A DNA stretch of 64,000 nt from NCBI GenBank assembly GCA_015179025.1, contig WHUX01000038.1, forward strand, positions 124,001-188,000, written 5' to 3'. This DNA is from Terfezia claveryi (lineage: Eukaryota > Ascomycota > Pezizomycetes > Pezizales > Pezizaceae). Of this stretch, positions 35,085 through 46,216 are shown piece by piece. The notes under the pieces are model-generated. The model searched no databases, had not been told where the DNA came from, and saw only the letters and a program-made list of their open reading frames with translations. Both the position numbers and the translations under genes were made by a program. How positions within the stretch are numbered: position 1 is the first letter of the stretch; every line of letters starts with the position of its first letter.

Positions 35085-36118
35085 ATGAACCCAAACTTCC
35101 AGCAATCCTGGTCCCCCTCCGCCGTCTTCTCCCCCTCCGCCGCCCGCCAGCAAGCCCTTGAAGGTACCTCCCCCTCGCGTGTATATTTCAACTCTAATAC
35201 CAACTGCAACCCCCCCTTCCCCCACACAAGCAAAGGACTGGGCCTACATCGATCAATGGCTCACAGCGCAGTACCACCCACACCCCCCCCTCCCTTTGAG
35301 CGCAACTCCGATACCCTGAAGGTCCTCCTTGCACTATCCACCTTCAACGAAACCGCCAACGAAGAGCTCTCTCTCAGGAGGCGAGTCGAGGCTAAAGCAC
35401 TCGGGGAACTCAAAGCACGCCATGTACAACCCCCCATCCCTTTACCCCCTCCCTCAACCACCACCAACTAACCTCTCGCAAAAAGGACGCAATTGAATCC
35501 TCCCCCCCAACCGCACTAACCCTCCTCGCGGACTCCCTCCCCCCCGATGGCCTTCTAGCACTACAGTCCCTCTCCCTGCTTACTGTCGCTCTATCCATCC
35601 CCACCACCAGCACCACCTCCATCGCCACCGCCCTCGCCACCACCCTCACCGCCCTCACCACCACTGAAACCCATCTTCACCAACAGCTTCTCCAACTCAC
35701 TACCCTCCAACACCGCCTCACCCACCAACACCATTGCTCCCGTTCCGCGCTAACCGCCCTCACAATCCTCCCCCTGCCCTCCCCCTCCATCACAACCAAA
35801 ACGCTCCAAAATACCCAAACAATCCACCACCTCACGCAAAAATCCCACGAATACACCTCCCGCATCGGCACTCTCTCCCGCACCATACCACACCAAGAGC
35901 GACTATCAACCATCAGTATCAAGGCGCTCTCTGACGAGGAGAAGCGCATCGAAGAGCTCAAGGACGGGGTGGTGAGACTTGAGGGCGAGGTTAAGGCGTA
36001 TCAAGGGTTACCGCCAGATCGGGATTTGGCGAGGTTGGAGGTGGAGAGGGTGGAGGGGGAGTGGAGGGAGGCGGAGGCGAGGAAGGAGAGGGAGTATGAG
36101 AAGGTGGTGAGGAGGTGA
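35085..36118 (+). CDS. HAUS augmin-like complex subunit 1 (fungal HAUS1), with apparent frameshift
   Basis: Exons 35085..35163, 35231..35423 and 35486..36118. Augmin recruits gamma-tubulin to spindle microtubules; this family is a long coiled coil. Exon 2 opens with AKDWAYIDQWLTAQYHPHP and continues PPPPFERNSDTLKVLLALSTFNETANEELSLRRRVEAKALGELK, the HAUS1 N-terminal signature. Exon 3 ends with a coiled coil (DEEKRIEELKDGVVRLEGEVKAYQGLPPDRDLARLE, split here across its halves) that matches the family C-terminus. The two parts of exon 2 are in different frames: the change falls in a run of eight C at 35283-35290, where nine would restore the frame. This is either an assembly/homopolymer error or a real disabling change. 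Everything else looks intact, including splice sites and the branch point CTAAC in intron 2. Confidence 0.82.
35283..35290 (+). other. C8 homopolymer at the HAUS1 frame break
   Basis: Upstream of this run the conserved reading frame is QYHPHP; downstream it is PPFERNSD, displaced by one base. Homopolymer C runs are frequent sites of read errors. Confidence 0.8.
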
Positions 36119-36752
36119 CAGGGGTGGGGTGGGGGAATATAGTGGAGTCATGAGTGTTTAAGCGGACGTATATTTCTTTTTCTGTCATTTTCTTTTAATG
36201 TTTCAATTCCAGTGGAGTGGGCTTAATTAAGACAAAAATTTTGAAGAAATGTGTTTTTCAAGTTTCTTCTAAAAAGGTTGTTATGGCGGAGTAGAAAAAA
36301 CCAAAACTAGAGTTGGAGAAAACTTGGCTTCATTTATTAGAGGAAGTTTTATTTTTTTTAAATATAAACTTACCAGACTACAAAGCCCGTGTGTGTTGGG
36401 GAGGGGGCGGGGGGGTGGGCATGAAAGGTAACTTACCCTGAAATAAAGCCTTCTATGGCGCCAGGTCAGGGATACTCTCCTCCCCTCCCCTGCGTTCTCC
36501 CCCTGGAGCCCCTCAATTACAATTTATTCATTGGTATCTAATTCCTAGGTGTAGATGCCTCAAGAAGGAAAGGAAAAGGCACAAGAAGCTGAAATCGCTA
36601 TGGCTGGGCTAACTGAAAGGGGTCAAATGTATGTGTTTGGATGGACGTGGAGGTACTCCGTATGTATCATTCATTTACCTTCAACAAAAGAAAATCCTGC
36701 ACCGAAAAAAGAAAGAAGAGAAAAAAAGAAAAGAAAAAAAAGCCATTCCCCT
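36119..36752. other. Intergenic stretch with paired dispersed motifs
   Basis: Holds TACCAGACTA at 36371 and TTACCCTGAA at 36433, about 50 bp apart, then purine-rich low-complexity DNA (36690-36745). No gene recognised. Confidence 0.5.
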
Positions 36753-37132
36753 TCAGAACTCTCCAAACTCTGTATGACCCGTCTTTCTCGCATGTGCCCT
36801 CGCCGCATCCTCCCCTACCAGCCCCAATCCACACACCCCATACCTCAAAGTAAACCTCTTGGTATCCGTGAAATACTTCCTCTGCTTCAACTTCCTCACC
36901 AGCTCCATAGCCGCTTGTAGGATGCCCTGATCGTCCCTGTCAAAGATACACGTATCCTTGTCTGGGTTTTGCAGGAATAAAGAGTACTCTGTTGAGTGGT
37001 GAGAGAGTGAGCGCGTCATAGTGGATCCCGGAGTAGATGAGCATGCAGAAACGCGGGCGGGGGTCGTTGAATCGCATAGTGGAGAGGGTAGAGACATCGA
37101 TGGCGAGGATCTAGTGAGGAAGTAGGAGAGAG
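36753..37132 (-). pseudogene. 3' fragment of OTU1/YOD1 ubiquitin thioesterase, frameshifted
   Basis: OTU1 is a deubiquitinase acting with Cdc48/p97. Recognisable from right to left: LSYFLT, then ILAIDVSTLSTMRF and FCMLIYSGIHYDALTLSP, then in another frame DTCIFDRDDQGILQAAMELVRKL, YFTDTKRFTLRYGVCG and ARAHARKTGHTEFGEF. Frame changes occur near 37110 (with an in-frame TAG) and near 36998-37004; the sequence between offers no intron long enough to explain the second. The catalytic Cys loop and everything N-terminal is absent, replaced by a GAA1 fragment on the other strand. The C2H2 finger has lost its first Cys (family RCxxC, here RYGVC; TGT to TAT, a change compatible with repeat-induced point mutation). 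The catalytic His side (GIHYD) is kept. A relic, not a gene. Confidence 0.75.
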
Positions 37133-37214
37133 AAGGCGGCTGGTTTGGGTTCTGGTTTTGGTTTGGAGGCCTGGGATGGTGGGGAAGGTTGGGGGGAGCT
37201 GGAGGCGGGGGAGC

Positions 37215-37649
37215 GTGGACCCAGCATCAACCCGCGAGTGGCAATTAAAGCTGATTAAATGCTTCTCGCTCCTCTTCCTCGGAATGGCACTCTCGGCATT
37301 GGCTACACTCAACTTCTCCCTCGTGCCAGGCGTGGGCGTGGGGAGCACGGTGCTGACGTTTATTCCCGTTGAGGGGAACGGGAAGATAGTAAGGGGGGCA
37401 ATGTATGTGGTGCTGCAGTGCTTGAGTCCGGGGATGGCGTTGGTGGGGATTGCATGTTATTGGGGTGTGGGGATGGAGGAGCTGCTGAGGGAGGCGAGCT
37501 TTGGGTTGTGGGTGAGTGGTATATGGACGCAAATCGTGGTGTGGTGTGTTTGGTGGCCGGCTTGGTTATGCGGGGGGGGGGGGGGGGTCTTGCTTGCGGA
37601 GGGGTTGGTGGGGAGGCGGGGAGGCGGGGAGTGGAAGACGTGCAGGTAG
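37215..37649 (+). pseudogene. 3' fragment of GAA1 (GPI transamidase subunit)
   Basis: GAA1 is a ~600-residue ER membrane subunit that attaches GPI anchors to proteins. Only about 140 C-terminal residues are here: EWQLKLIKCFSLLFLGMALS, ALATLNFSL, a hydrophobic middle, EELLREASFGLWVSGIWTQ and VVWCVWWPAWLCGG, which correspond to the last two or three membrane segments of the family. Upstream of about 37215 the homology ends and the OTU1 relic begins on the opposite strand. A G16 run at 37572-37587 interrupts the last helix. With the lumenal domain missing and no start or promoter, this cannot be a working GAA1. A full copy presumably exists elsewhere in the genome. Confidence 0.7.
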
Positions 37650-38620
37650 AGGAGAAGAAAAAGCAGTGAGAAAGGTGGTGTGGGTATGCAGGGCTTTTTT
37701 TTTTGCTTTTGCTTTCAATTTTCTAGAGGGAAGCTGAGAATAGATAACGCCTATTTATTTGTATAAAGCACTCTTGATTAATTTATTAACCTGAAAACCT
37801 AGAATTACCCACTAACCCTCAGTGATTTTACGATTGTTTGATTGATAGGGAGGAAGATGGTGGAGGAGGAGGGGAAGGGGGAAAAAAAGAAGCAAACCGT
37901 TTACTAGGAGGGGAGTGGATAATTTAACTATTTACTACCAGGGGAGGCAGGGACGGACCGGGGGTGGTTTTGGGGGGAGGGGAGGGGGGGGGGGGGGGTT
38001 ACCCTGAAAAAGTAGAATTTAAAATTTTTGGTCGGTAAAGAAGGTGGGTGGGGGATGTGCGGGAGTTGAGTAAATTCGTTCCATGGGCCAGTTGAACCCA
38101 AACAAAACACGACACGACGACCAGAGAGAGGTGTGGTCTCTAACCCGCGAAAAAAAGAAAAGAAAAAAAGAAAAAGAAAAAAATCTCCTTGCACCGGGTG
38201 AAACGGTTTTTCCGCAGCTGTAACACTTTCAAGCAGCAGGGTGAAAATACAGGTTGTTTAGCTGAGGAGCTGGATTCCAAATCTATTGTATTCAAGGTAT
38301 TATTGGTTTCTACGTCGGTCTTGGCCATGAAACCTAACCAAGTATATCATGTACCTGACTGAGATCCATCATGGTGGATAATGAAATTTACCCTGAACTT
38401 TGGTAGGTACACGTCCATTCGAACCCAGGAATTATATATCGATAAATATAAGTATGCATCGCGTTATATTCTCATACAATGATACAATTACATCAAGTCG
38501 TAAATGGTATCCTACTATATGTACAGTATATCGTTCCCACCAAAAAATATGTCCATGATCCCAAATGCATGCAAAATTCATTTAATCCGTTCTCTGCCCT
38601 TCTCGCACTCATGCTCACGC
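37650..38620. other. Intergenic stretch with two TTACCCTGAA copies
   Basis: Exact copies of TTACCCTGAA lie at 37999 (right after a G run) and 38388. Purine-rich low-complexity DNA at 37850-37910 and 38150-38185. No gene recognised. Confidence 0.5.
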
Positions 38621-41369
38621 TCATGCTGACGATGAAACAACTGCGTCACCGTCAACCCCCTTACCACTTAGCTGGGTAATCCCCCCTTCCTCCTCCGTCA
38701 CCCCTTCACCCTCCCTCCTCTCTTCCACCAAAATCTCACTATTCTCATCCGCCCCCGGCGATGCCAATGCCGAGGCAAACACCACATTCTCCCCTGTGGG
38801 CGACCCCACCGCCACACTCCTCCGTTCGACATTCTGGCCCTCCTCCGCTGGCCCCTCCCGCCCCCTCCCATCCGCATCCGTCACAATCACCCTCCCCATC
38901 GGCGCTCTCTCCGAATTCGGATTCTCCATTGTCAACACTTCTCCCAACTCCAACTCCTCCCCTCCCAACAACCTCCTTGTTCCAATCCCCGGCCCAAGCT
39001 CCTTCACAATTTTAATCTCCCTCGTCCACCTCTCCATCAACCCCCGCTTGATCCTTTCCCACCCCCCCATCGGTTCATTCACAGCCCCTGGCTTCATCGC
39101 ACTACTATCATCCTTCGCCCAATACTTAATCAACCTCCACTTGACCTTGCTCGCCCAGTCCGCTGGGACTACATACTCCCTTGGCCCTTGTCTCGTCCAA
39201 AGTGACGGATTCTGCTCCTCAAGGTGCGTATACAGCGCTTCATAGAGGCCGCGCTGGATTGGTGCGCGGCGGTTTTTGGCAAGTAGGTGCTTAAGAAGAT
39301 ACCATCCAATAATTACCACAGCGAAGAACGGAGGTAAAGCAATAAAGAACCATTTTATGTCTGGTGTGCTCCCTCCAGCGAACGTCTTGACGTTCATGCC
39401 GAAAAAGCCGACGATGAAGGTTGCAGGAAGGAAGATGAAGGTTATCCAGGAGAGGCGCCACATGGAGGAGCCAAGTTGGAGGGAGGCACGGGAATCGCGG
39501 ATGGCGACAGAGCGATACATCTATCTCTGGCATCAGCTTCGGTGTCACTAAACTAGGGAGTTGCCTATTGACTCACCAACTCCGACAAACTCGCCGTCGG
39601 CTTCACTAAATCCTCCTGGATCAAATTCCCCAACTTGTCGAAATCCGCTGGTAACTCTTCCAACCATGCCCCCTTCTCCCCCACCCCCGCAGGGCCAATA
39701 GCTCCCCCAACAATCCCATTTCCCCCAGCCTCACTCCCTGAATCCCCCACTCTATCCACAAACTCCCTTAAATACCTCCTCATATCATTCATCGTATCCA
39801 CATGATAAAACATCAACTTCTCATATCTATTCCAATACGCACTATTTTTCCATAACTCCGGCGCTCTACTCTCATCCGCCGGTTGCTCATAAATCGCGTC
39901 CTCGAGAATACTTACGTGTTCCCAGCTAACCTCTAATACCTTTTCCCAGGTGATTACCACAGCCTTGAAGATATCCCGGACGATGGATTTCATACAGTGC
40001 ATGTTAATGTGGGCTTCTGTGTCGGCTTCTATTCCACCGAAGGGGCTCGTGACAGTAAATGGGAGTCGGCGCCATTTGGATTCAAGATGGCCTCTCGCGG
40101 GGATTAAGGTGTCATAGATAGAGTTGGTGTGGGAGTTGTCGATAATAAGGATTGTGTTGCCATTGTCGTAGCGCTTGACGAACGTGCGGGGGTTATTCCC
40201 ATAGGGACAGACGAGGTCAGGGTCAGGGGCTGGAGGGGTACGGTATTTGTATTGGACGTAGACGGCGAGTCGTTGAGAGTAGATATTGTATGCGTGGATT
40301 GTATTATCTGCCCATCCCCCATAAATTAGGCTTCTATGACTATAAGGTCTCCACCATCTCCCCACCATCCTTTTAGATGGAACGACTACATACCCTCATC
40401 ATCAAACCCCTGCAGCCCCAGCACTATATCCCTATTCCCCACCCCGGCTTCCCCATCTTCCCCGAGCGTCCACCTTCTTTGATCCTCATCCTCCTTGCAC
40501 GAATAAGCCATCATATAATCCATCCCAAACGCCGTCTTGGCCACTCCTCTCCACGGGTCCGAATATGTCCTCCACGCGCGGGAGCTCATCATCAACTTCC
40601 CCAATCGCCGGGGAGGTCTACGCTCCTTTACCCATCGATCAAAGTCAGTTGGCCTAGTGCTGCTATTCCCGCTGGAGGTATGTATCCCCGGTGCATGATG
40701 TGCGTCGAAAGCGTGTTTCCGCATGAGATAATGTTCGCCCCAGGAGCAGTTTTGTATGTGGCTACTGCATAGTTAGTACATATATTCCTCAAAAGATGGG
40801 ATTACACGGGACGTACAACACTCGCAAAATAGTATCTTCACTCCGTTCCTATTCATCATAACCACAATCAGCCAAACACTTCACCCCGACAGAATCGTAA
40901 TTAAATTCTCACAGTACGATATACACTCCGCAACTCCTCTAACTCCTTAAACTCTCTCGCCGTCACCCGCCGCACTTGCTGCGCCACATCCTTCTTATGA
41001 TACTCAACCATAAACACCCTCGGCCTAAGCTCGCCCTCCTTGTCATACTCATTGTGCCATTTCAACTCTGGGGCTTTTGTACTCCCGTGTGTTGGCCGGT
41101 GATTGAGATTGAAGTTACCTTTTATTTAAAGTTAGATATTTATACGCTCATGTGGGAGGGTGGAAGGGAAAGATATGGAAATGGAAATGGAAATGGGGAG
41201 ACATGCGGGACGATCTATGATCATTGAATCGGGTTGAGTTGCGGGAAGAGCAAGTCTGGGAACTGGCAAGGGATGAGAATTTACCGTTGACTGTGTTGAC
41301 TGTCTCGACTGTAGCACGAGAAGGCGGGCGCGAGGGGGGTTGTGAAGTTGCTGTTCCTATAAAGTCCAT
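38621..41369 (-). CDS. CorA-like Mg2+ transporter family protein
   Basis: Six exons: 41285..41369, 40925..41118, 40817..40848, 40394..40764, 39577..40307 and 38621..39520, summing to 2313 nt and 770 residues with consistent phases. Exon 5 starts after GGGCAG at 40308 with branch CTAAT, which removes a misleading upstream frame. The N-terminal cytosolic part contains RVFSHIQNCSWGEHYLMRKH, usual for fungal members. A long helix region (SWEHVSILEDAIYEQPADES) precedes two C-terminal membrane segments: LSWITFIFLPATFIVGFFGMN, which carries the hallmark GMN, and WFFIALPPFFAVVIIGWYLL. A ~200-residue disordered Glu-rich tail follows. Family members move Mg2+ or other divalent cations across a membrane as pentamers; ion and membrane are not predictable here. 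Confidence 0.87.
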
Positions 41370-42311
41370 TCTAGATTTGTATCCGCAATCCCCAGCAAAA
41401 CATAATCCACACTCAATACAGCCACCTCGCCGAAAAAAAAGGATAAAAATTTCCCAATGCTCAATGGAAGGCACGAACGCCGCGATTCCCCAAGTCATAA
41501 GAGAATAAATAAATATTCACTTCACCGGCACCCTGTACCAAGGGAACCAGTCAGCTAAAAAGCCCATTGGAGAGCAATGCCTGGAAGCCTCATCTGCTTC
41601 CCAGGAGATCAACGTTCGTTCAACCACGTAACAGGGGTGAAACCCTGCAAACATAGCCTAAAATGAAAGCCCATGTCAGCCTTATGCTCGCATGACAATT
41701 ACAGGATTCATCGCTGGATCGTTCACGTGAGAGATTTCTATCATGTATCGTTTGTAGTTTGTGTCAAAGGAACTCGTGGGGAGGGTATATGCCATAGCTA
41801 GACAAGGCTACAGCTGTAGAGCAGCGGAAGCTTTCAAGGGCATGCAGGAGGCAAAATAAAGAAGGGTATCTATCTGCACTTACTTGAGAAACAAAGCAAG
41901 TCTCATGATACGACATGAAATGAGGGGTATAGTCTAGTATACATCTTTGATCTTGAACCCCGTAGGGTATGCTTGTTTAGTGCTTGTGACCAGTGTCAGT
42001 CACATTCAATTTTTCACGGTGTGATGTCTCCATATAGAAGGATTGATGTCAGGGACAAGCTGCGTAGGTGTTGATGCCTTGGAGTCCGAGTCTGAACGGT
42101 TACGAATTACTAGGCCGGAGGGCATTGCCCTTTCGAGTCTACCTTACTTTCTTACAACTGGGCCTTGGCAGGTATGATGATATTGCCAAACAAATAATCA
42201 ATTCTCCCCACCCGTTGAACTGCAATAAAATACAAAACACAAAGCACACGAACCCAAACACCCGGGTTGCCCACAACATCGCCCCAATTTTACACCATTT
42301 CCATCACCTCC
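41370..42311. other. Intergenic, nothing recognised
   Basis: Separates the start of the CorA-like gene from the stop of the proline-rich gene; both are on minus. No motif, repeat or convincing frame is visible apart from ordinary AT-rich sequence. Confidence 0.4.
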
Positions 42312-44183
42312 TCATAACACCACCCCACTCCTACCCTCCACCATCCCTTTTAACTTATCCACCTCCCTCTGCAAACTCTCCAAGTCTGCCAATATATCCT
42401 CTTCATGCTTCCCCCCCGCCCATGTTCCTGGAGTGATAGGTTCCGTACTAATCACATCCCCTCCCCCTAACCTCTCAACCTCCAGCCCTAGTTGTAATAT
42501 CGATATTGGTGGTGGTAGCCCCCCAAGTGGTGATGTCAGACTACTCGATTCTCCCAGTGCTCCCTTCCGTCTAGTCCCTCTAGGCGGTGGTGGCGGTGGG
42601 GAGAACGGTTTCGCCGAAGTTGGCAATCCATCGGCAGGCGGAGGTGAAGTATCAATTGCTACTGTCGGTGCACCCATAGCTGGAACCGATGTTGGTGAAG
42701 TAAAGCTACTCGATTGCGCTTTCCTTGCGGGGGGGGGCGGCGGCCTCCTACTTGCCGAGTTCGACCTACTAAGGCTCCCAGCAGCCATAGATGGTGGTGA
42801 TAAAGTGCTCCGTCTCTTTGAATCCATCCTTGATAGCGGTGGTGACGGTGGGAGTGGCTTCTTTAGCACCGATGGCGAGGGAACATTTTCTGGGCTTTGA
42901 GCCCTTTCCTCGAGTGAAGGTGTAGGTAAAAATGGCTGCCTTGTATCCAAGTAGGCCCCCGGCACACTAGAGATTGCTAAGGGGGGGAGTGAAGAAGGCG
43001 GGGTGCTAGGTATTGGTGTTGCAAGAGAAGTAGTCGAAGAGGATGCGGGAGAAGCTATTTGTTGTATAGATGATGATGAGCCGGAGTGTGGTGATCCTGA
43101 CGGACGAATGCGAGGACGAGGTGGGGGGGGTTTGACTCTTGCAGAAGATGTGGATGTCATATTGAGAGTGGGAGGGGGAGTGGGGGTTGTTCGCGGGAGT
43201 TCTGCTATTGGGGCTTCCATTATCACTGCTGATGCATCTTGGCGAGCTAGTGGGGTCTCACCAATGCTCTCAGTCCGAACACTCCCTACTTCAGAATTGG
43301 AAGAAATAGCCTCTTCGCAGCTCTTGAGATCGCCATTCACAACGGGGCCCATTTCCTCAATCATAACCCCCAGGAACCTTGTCTCCGCGTTATCTGGCAG
43401 TTGAGCTTCCTTTCCACTTCCTGGACCGTCTTCAATTGGGTCAATCGTCCCTGTCAATATCAACCTCTTGAACGCATCCACATCTAAGCTTTGCCGTACC
43501 GGCGCCCGGTGTGCCTCATTATCTACCACTGGTTCTACATTTCCAGTCCCAAATCGTATAGTAGAAATATCAAATGACTGCCGCTTGTTTGGAACAGGGT
43601 CGGAGGGCTTTCGGAACGGGTTCAGGGCCCCTGGGCTTGGCCTAAATCCCCCCGCCTTTCTTTCCTTCTGCCTTTCTGAGGGTGTCCTTGATAATGGCGG
43701 AGGTGGAAGTGGAAATGGTACGATAACCGATGGTTCCTCATCCTCCTCATCCTTGTCCTTCACAACAACCTTCTCATCGTCATCCGAAGGTTCTGAAGGT
43801 TCCGAAGCCTGTTCGAATGGGTCCCCCTCAGTTGCGGGCTCAACGGTAGCCAATGGAGGAGAGGGCGGTGGCGGTGGTGGGGCTGGGCGGGGTTCAATGA
43901 CAGGAGACACTCGTCGGCTAGCGTTTCGAGCCGGAGGAGGTGGAGGAGGTGGTAAGGATCGTCGTTTTGCTACTCGAGATGAAACTGGGGCGGGGATGCG
44001 GGGAGGGCTCGTTGATGATGTCAGGGTTGATGTTGATGTTGATTCTGTTGTTATGATGGAAGGAGGTGCAGATTTAGTGGTTGTTATAGTTTGTGTAGGA
44101 CCCAACTCTATTACCGTCGCTAGGTTAGCAAAGGGAGGATAAAAACTTGAACCTGTAGCAAACTTTGCTCTCCCTCCACTTCA
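42312..44183 (-). CDS. Long proline-rich disordered protein, 5' exon not resolved
   Basis: About 600 codons are open from 44105 down to the stop at 42312. The first codon offered there is TTG. The frame stays open to a TGA near 44183 without any ATG, so the start must be in a further exon, perhaps after the CTACAG acceptor at about 44155. Many poly-Pro stretches (SLPPPPPPPAR, PAPPPPPPSPP, KPPPPRPR, RRPPPPPARK, SPPPPPPRG) could bind SH3 or profilin partners. An acidic Lys/Glu block lies near residue 100-120, a conserved-looking RQSLDVDAFKRLILTG about a third of the way in, and a final short coiled coil (DILADLESLQREVDKLKGMV). This build resembles actin-patch or polarity adaptors, but I cannot name it. 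Confidence 0.65.
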
Positions 44184-46216
44184 AGCAAAGCTTCTCACTA
44201 TACTATGCCTCAACAGATCCCTGTATGCAATTGGGATTGCAATGATGCCAGGGGGTATGACGCACCATCATCCGAAGATAATGTAGGAGGGCGTGAGTCT
44301 TCCAGCGAAAACCGAGCTGAACGGTCTCTATTCTCTGCCATCTTCCTTCTGAATGGGTTTAATGTTGACATCACAACTGATAATACGCAGAGATAGCCGT
44401 GAGGTGCGGATGGGTAGGATGCGGGAGGATGGTGGGGTCCTCGCTGCAGTTAAGCAAGGTCTCTGTCGTACATAAGGCTCCTGAACTGATTGAAGTCGAC
44501 AGCAGAGTCCTCCAACTGGTAGACAGCTTAAGGGCTTCGTACGCACGCCAAGAAGATGGCGACTGCACGACCTTGGTGATCCCAATGCTTCGATTCAGAT
44601 ACTTTCTACTGGAAACCCTATGCCGCGTAATGTTTCAGACTTCCAGAGTCAGCGCCTGCCCCAAGGCTAAACCTGCTTGGTTGAATGTCGGCCAATCCCA
44701 ATAAAAAACATGCACCGAGTACTCTATGTGAGCCAATCGGCAAATCAAAGCTCATGAACGCTGGTTGCAATTCTGTCTTGACTCAGACTGCAGCGGTCCG
44801 CTAGTGTTAAGGTACTTCCGCCATTGCATATGCCACAACCACCGCTGGGTCAGTTACAATAGCGTTAATTGCGGTCGATGGATTATCCTCTAAAAAGTCA
44901 TATAAAGAGCAAATACTTAAGGCCGAACTCAAGTTTTGGTGATAAGATCAAGTTCGACCTATTACTTGCCGTAGGTATGTACATAAGCAACCTCCAGCTC
45001 ATCGACACGAACATGGTTGCTTAAAGTGTCAAAAATTTGCAGAGAGAAAAGGAATGCTCAAAAAACCATAAGAACATTAACTAAACTAACAAAAAGAGTT
45101 CACGGACGCTCTTACAACCCCTTACAGTTCATATACAATGAAGAGTATAAAGTATTATTTGTAAGCTTCCCATAGGGAGTGAGTTCAGGGTAACGTTTCT
45201 TTTTCTGACTAACTTCCTTAAAGCTTAGCGTTCTCTCGTAAGCTTCTAATCCCAGTACGGTAATCTGGCTCCGGCTCTCCTTTGTCGTCATATTTACCAA
45301 CCCGATGCTCTTATCATATTAAGGGCCCCGAGAAAATGCCACCTCCCACTTTTTGACCTTTTAATCTGACCACCACCAACCACGAAGTCCTCTCCCACCT
45401 ACTATCCCATCCGCCAAAAATACACCCGTGTACACCTAACCCAACGGCCTCCATGGGTGCTCAAAGCCATGGAACCTCGAAACCGTCATGCACAAAGTAA
45501 CCACCTAGGTACCTCACCTCTCTTCCCAACCACGACTCGTCAACTTGGCCTCCTCTCGACTCCCCACCCAAAGCCACTACCACTATAGATCGCAGAACCC
45601 TAGCCTAAAAGTAACCCTCAACGAGAGAAACGGATAGCCGGCTTCTTATCCTTATTACTGCCACATATCTACTTTGAAAAACCAGATTTGTTGATGATGA
45701 TTAATAACCGCCTAGAGTCGCAGGCAGAACATTCCAACAAGACTAATTTTAGCCGATTGTTAGGGTTAAACCAATCGGACTAGGGTTAAACTTACTACTC
45801 AGTTTAAAACACCTAATAACAATCCTCTACCGAGGGGCTAGTGCAAGCCAAACTAAACAACACACTCTGTCATGAACTACAAAATTGCTAGTCTGGCTTA
45901 GTCTGGCTTCACAAAGTTGCTAGGGTTTCTTTTATGACTTTTATCGCAAACTCGTTGAGCGCATAAATTCAAGTTCAGGGTAATGCCGATAAGTCACTAG
46001 TCAGTAGCGCCTTATGTAATCTGGACGGAGTTATGTAGCACATAGAGGCTTGGCATGAGCCTAGCGTTCGGCCTGTGGTTATCATAAGATTTTTGCCTAC
46101 ATTCTCACTGCAACCAGACTACATTCTCACATCTCTCAGCCCATCTCCCATCTACATACACATGGATCCTTGTTACCTTCACCCTTTCACACCTTCCCAC
46201 CCCCCTTTATCACTAA
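44184..46216. other. Intergenic stretch upstream of the CRN gene, with dispersed motifs
   Basis: Exact TTCAGGGTAA at 45184 and 45974; AGTCTGG copies at about 45891-45908 (two in tandem) and TGCAACCAGACTA at 46109, about 110 bp before the CRN start. Pyrimidine-rich just before the ATG at 46217. May hold the missing 5' exon of the proline-rich gene. No other gene recognised. Confidence 0.5.

Noticed and set aside
40308..40368. In-frame ATG at 40368 as the start of a separate CorA-like gene
   Set aside because: An intron from 40308 to 40393 with good branch and splice sites joins conserved upstream exons in phase, so this ATG is intronic.
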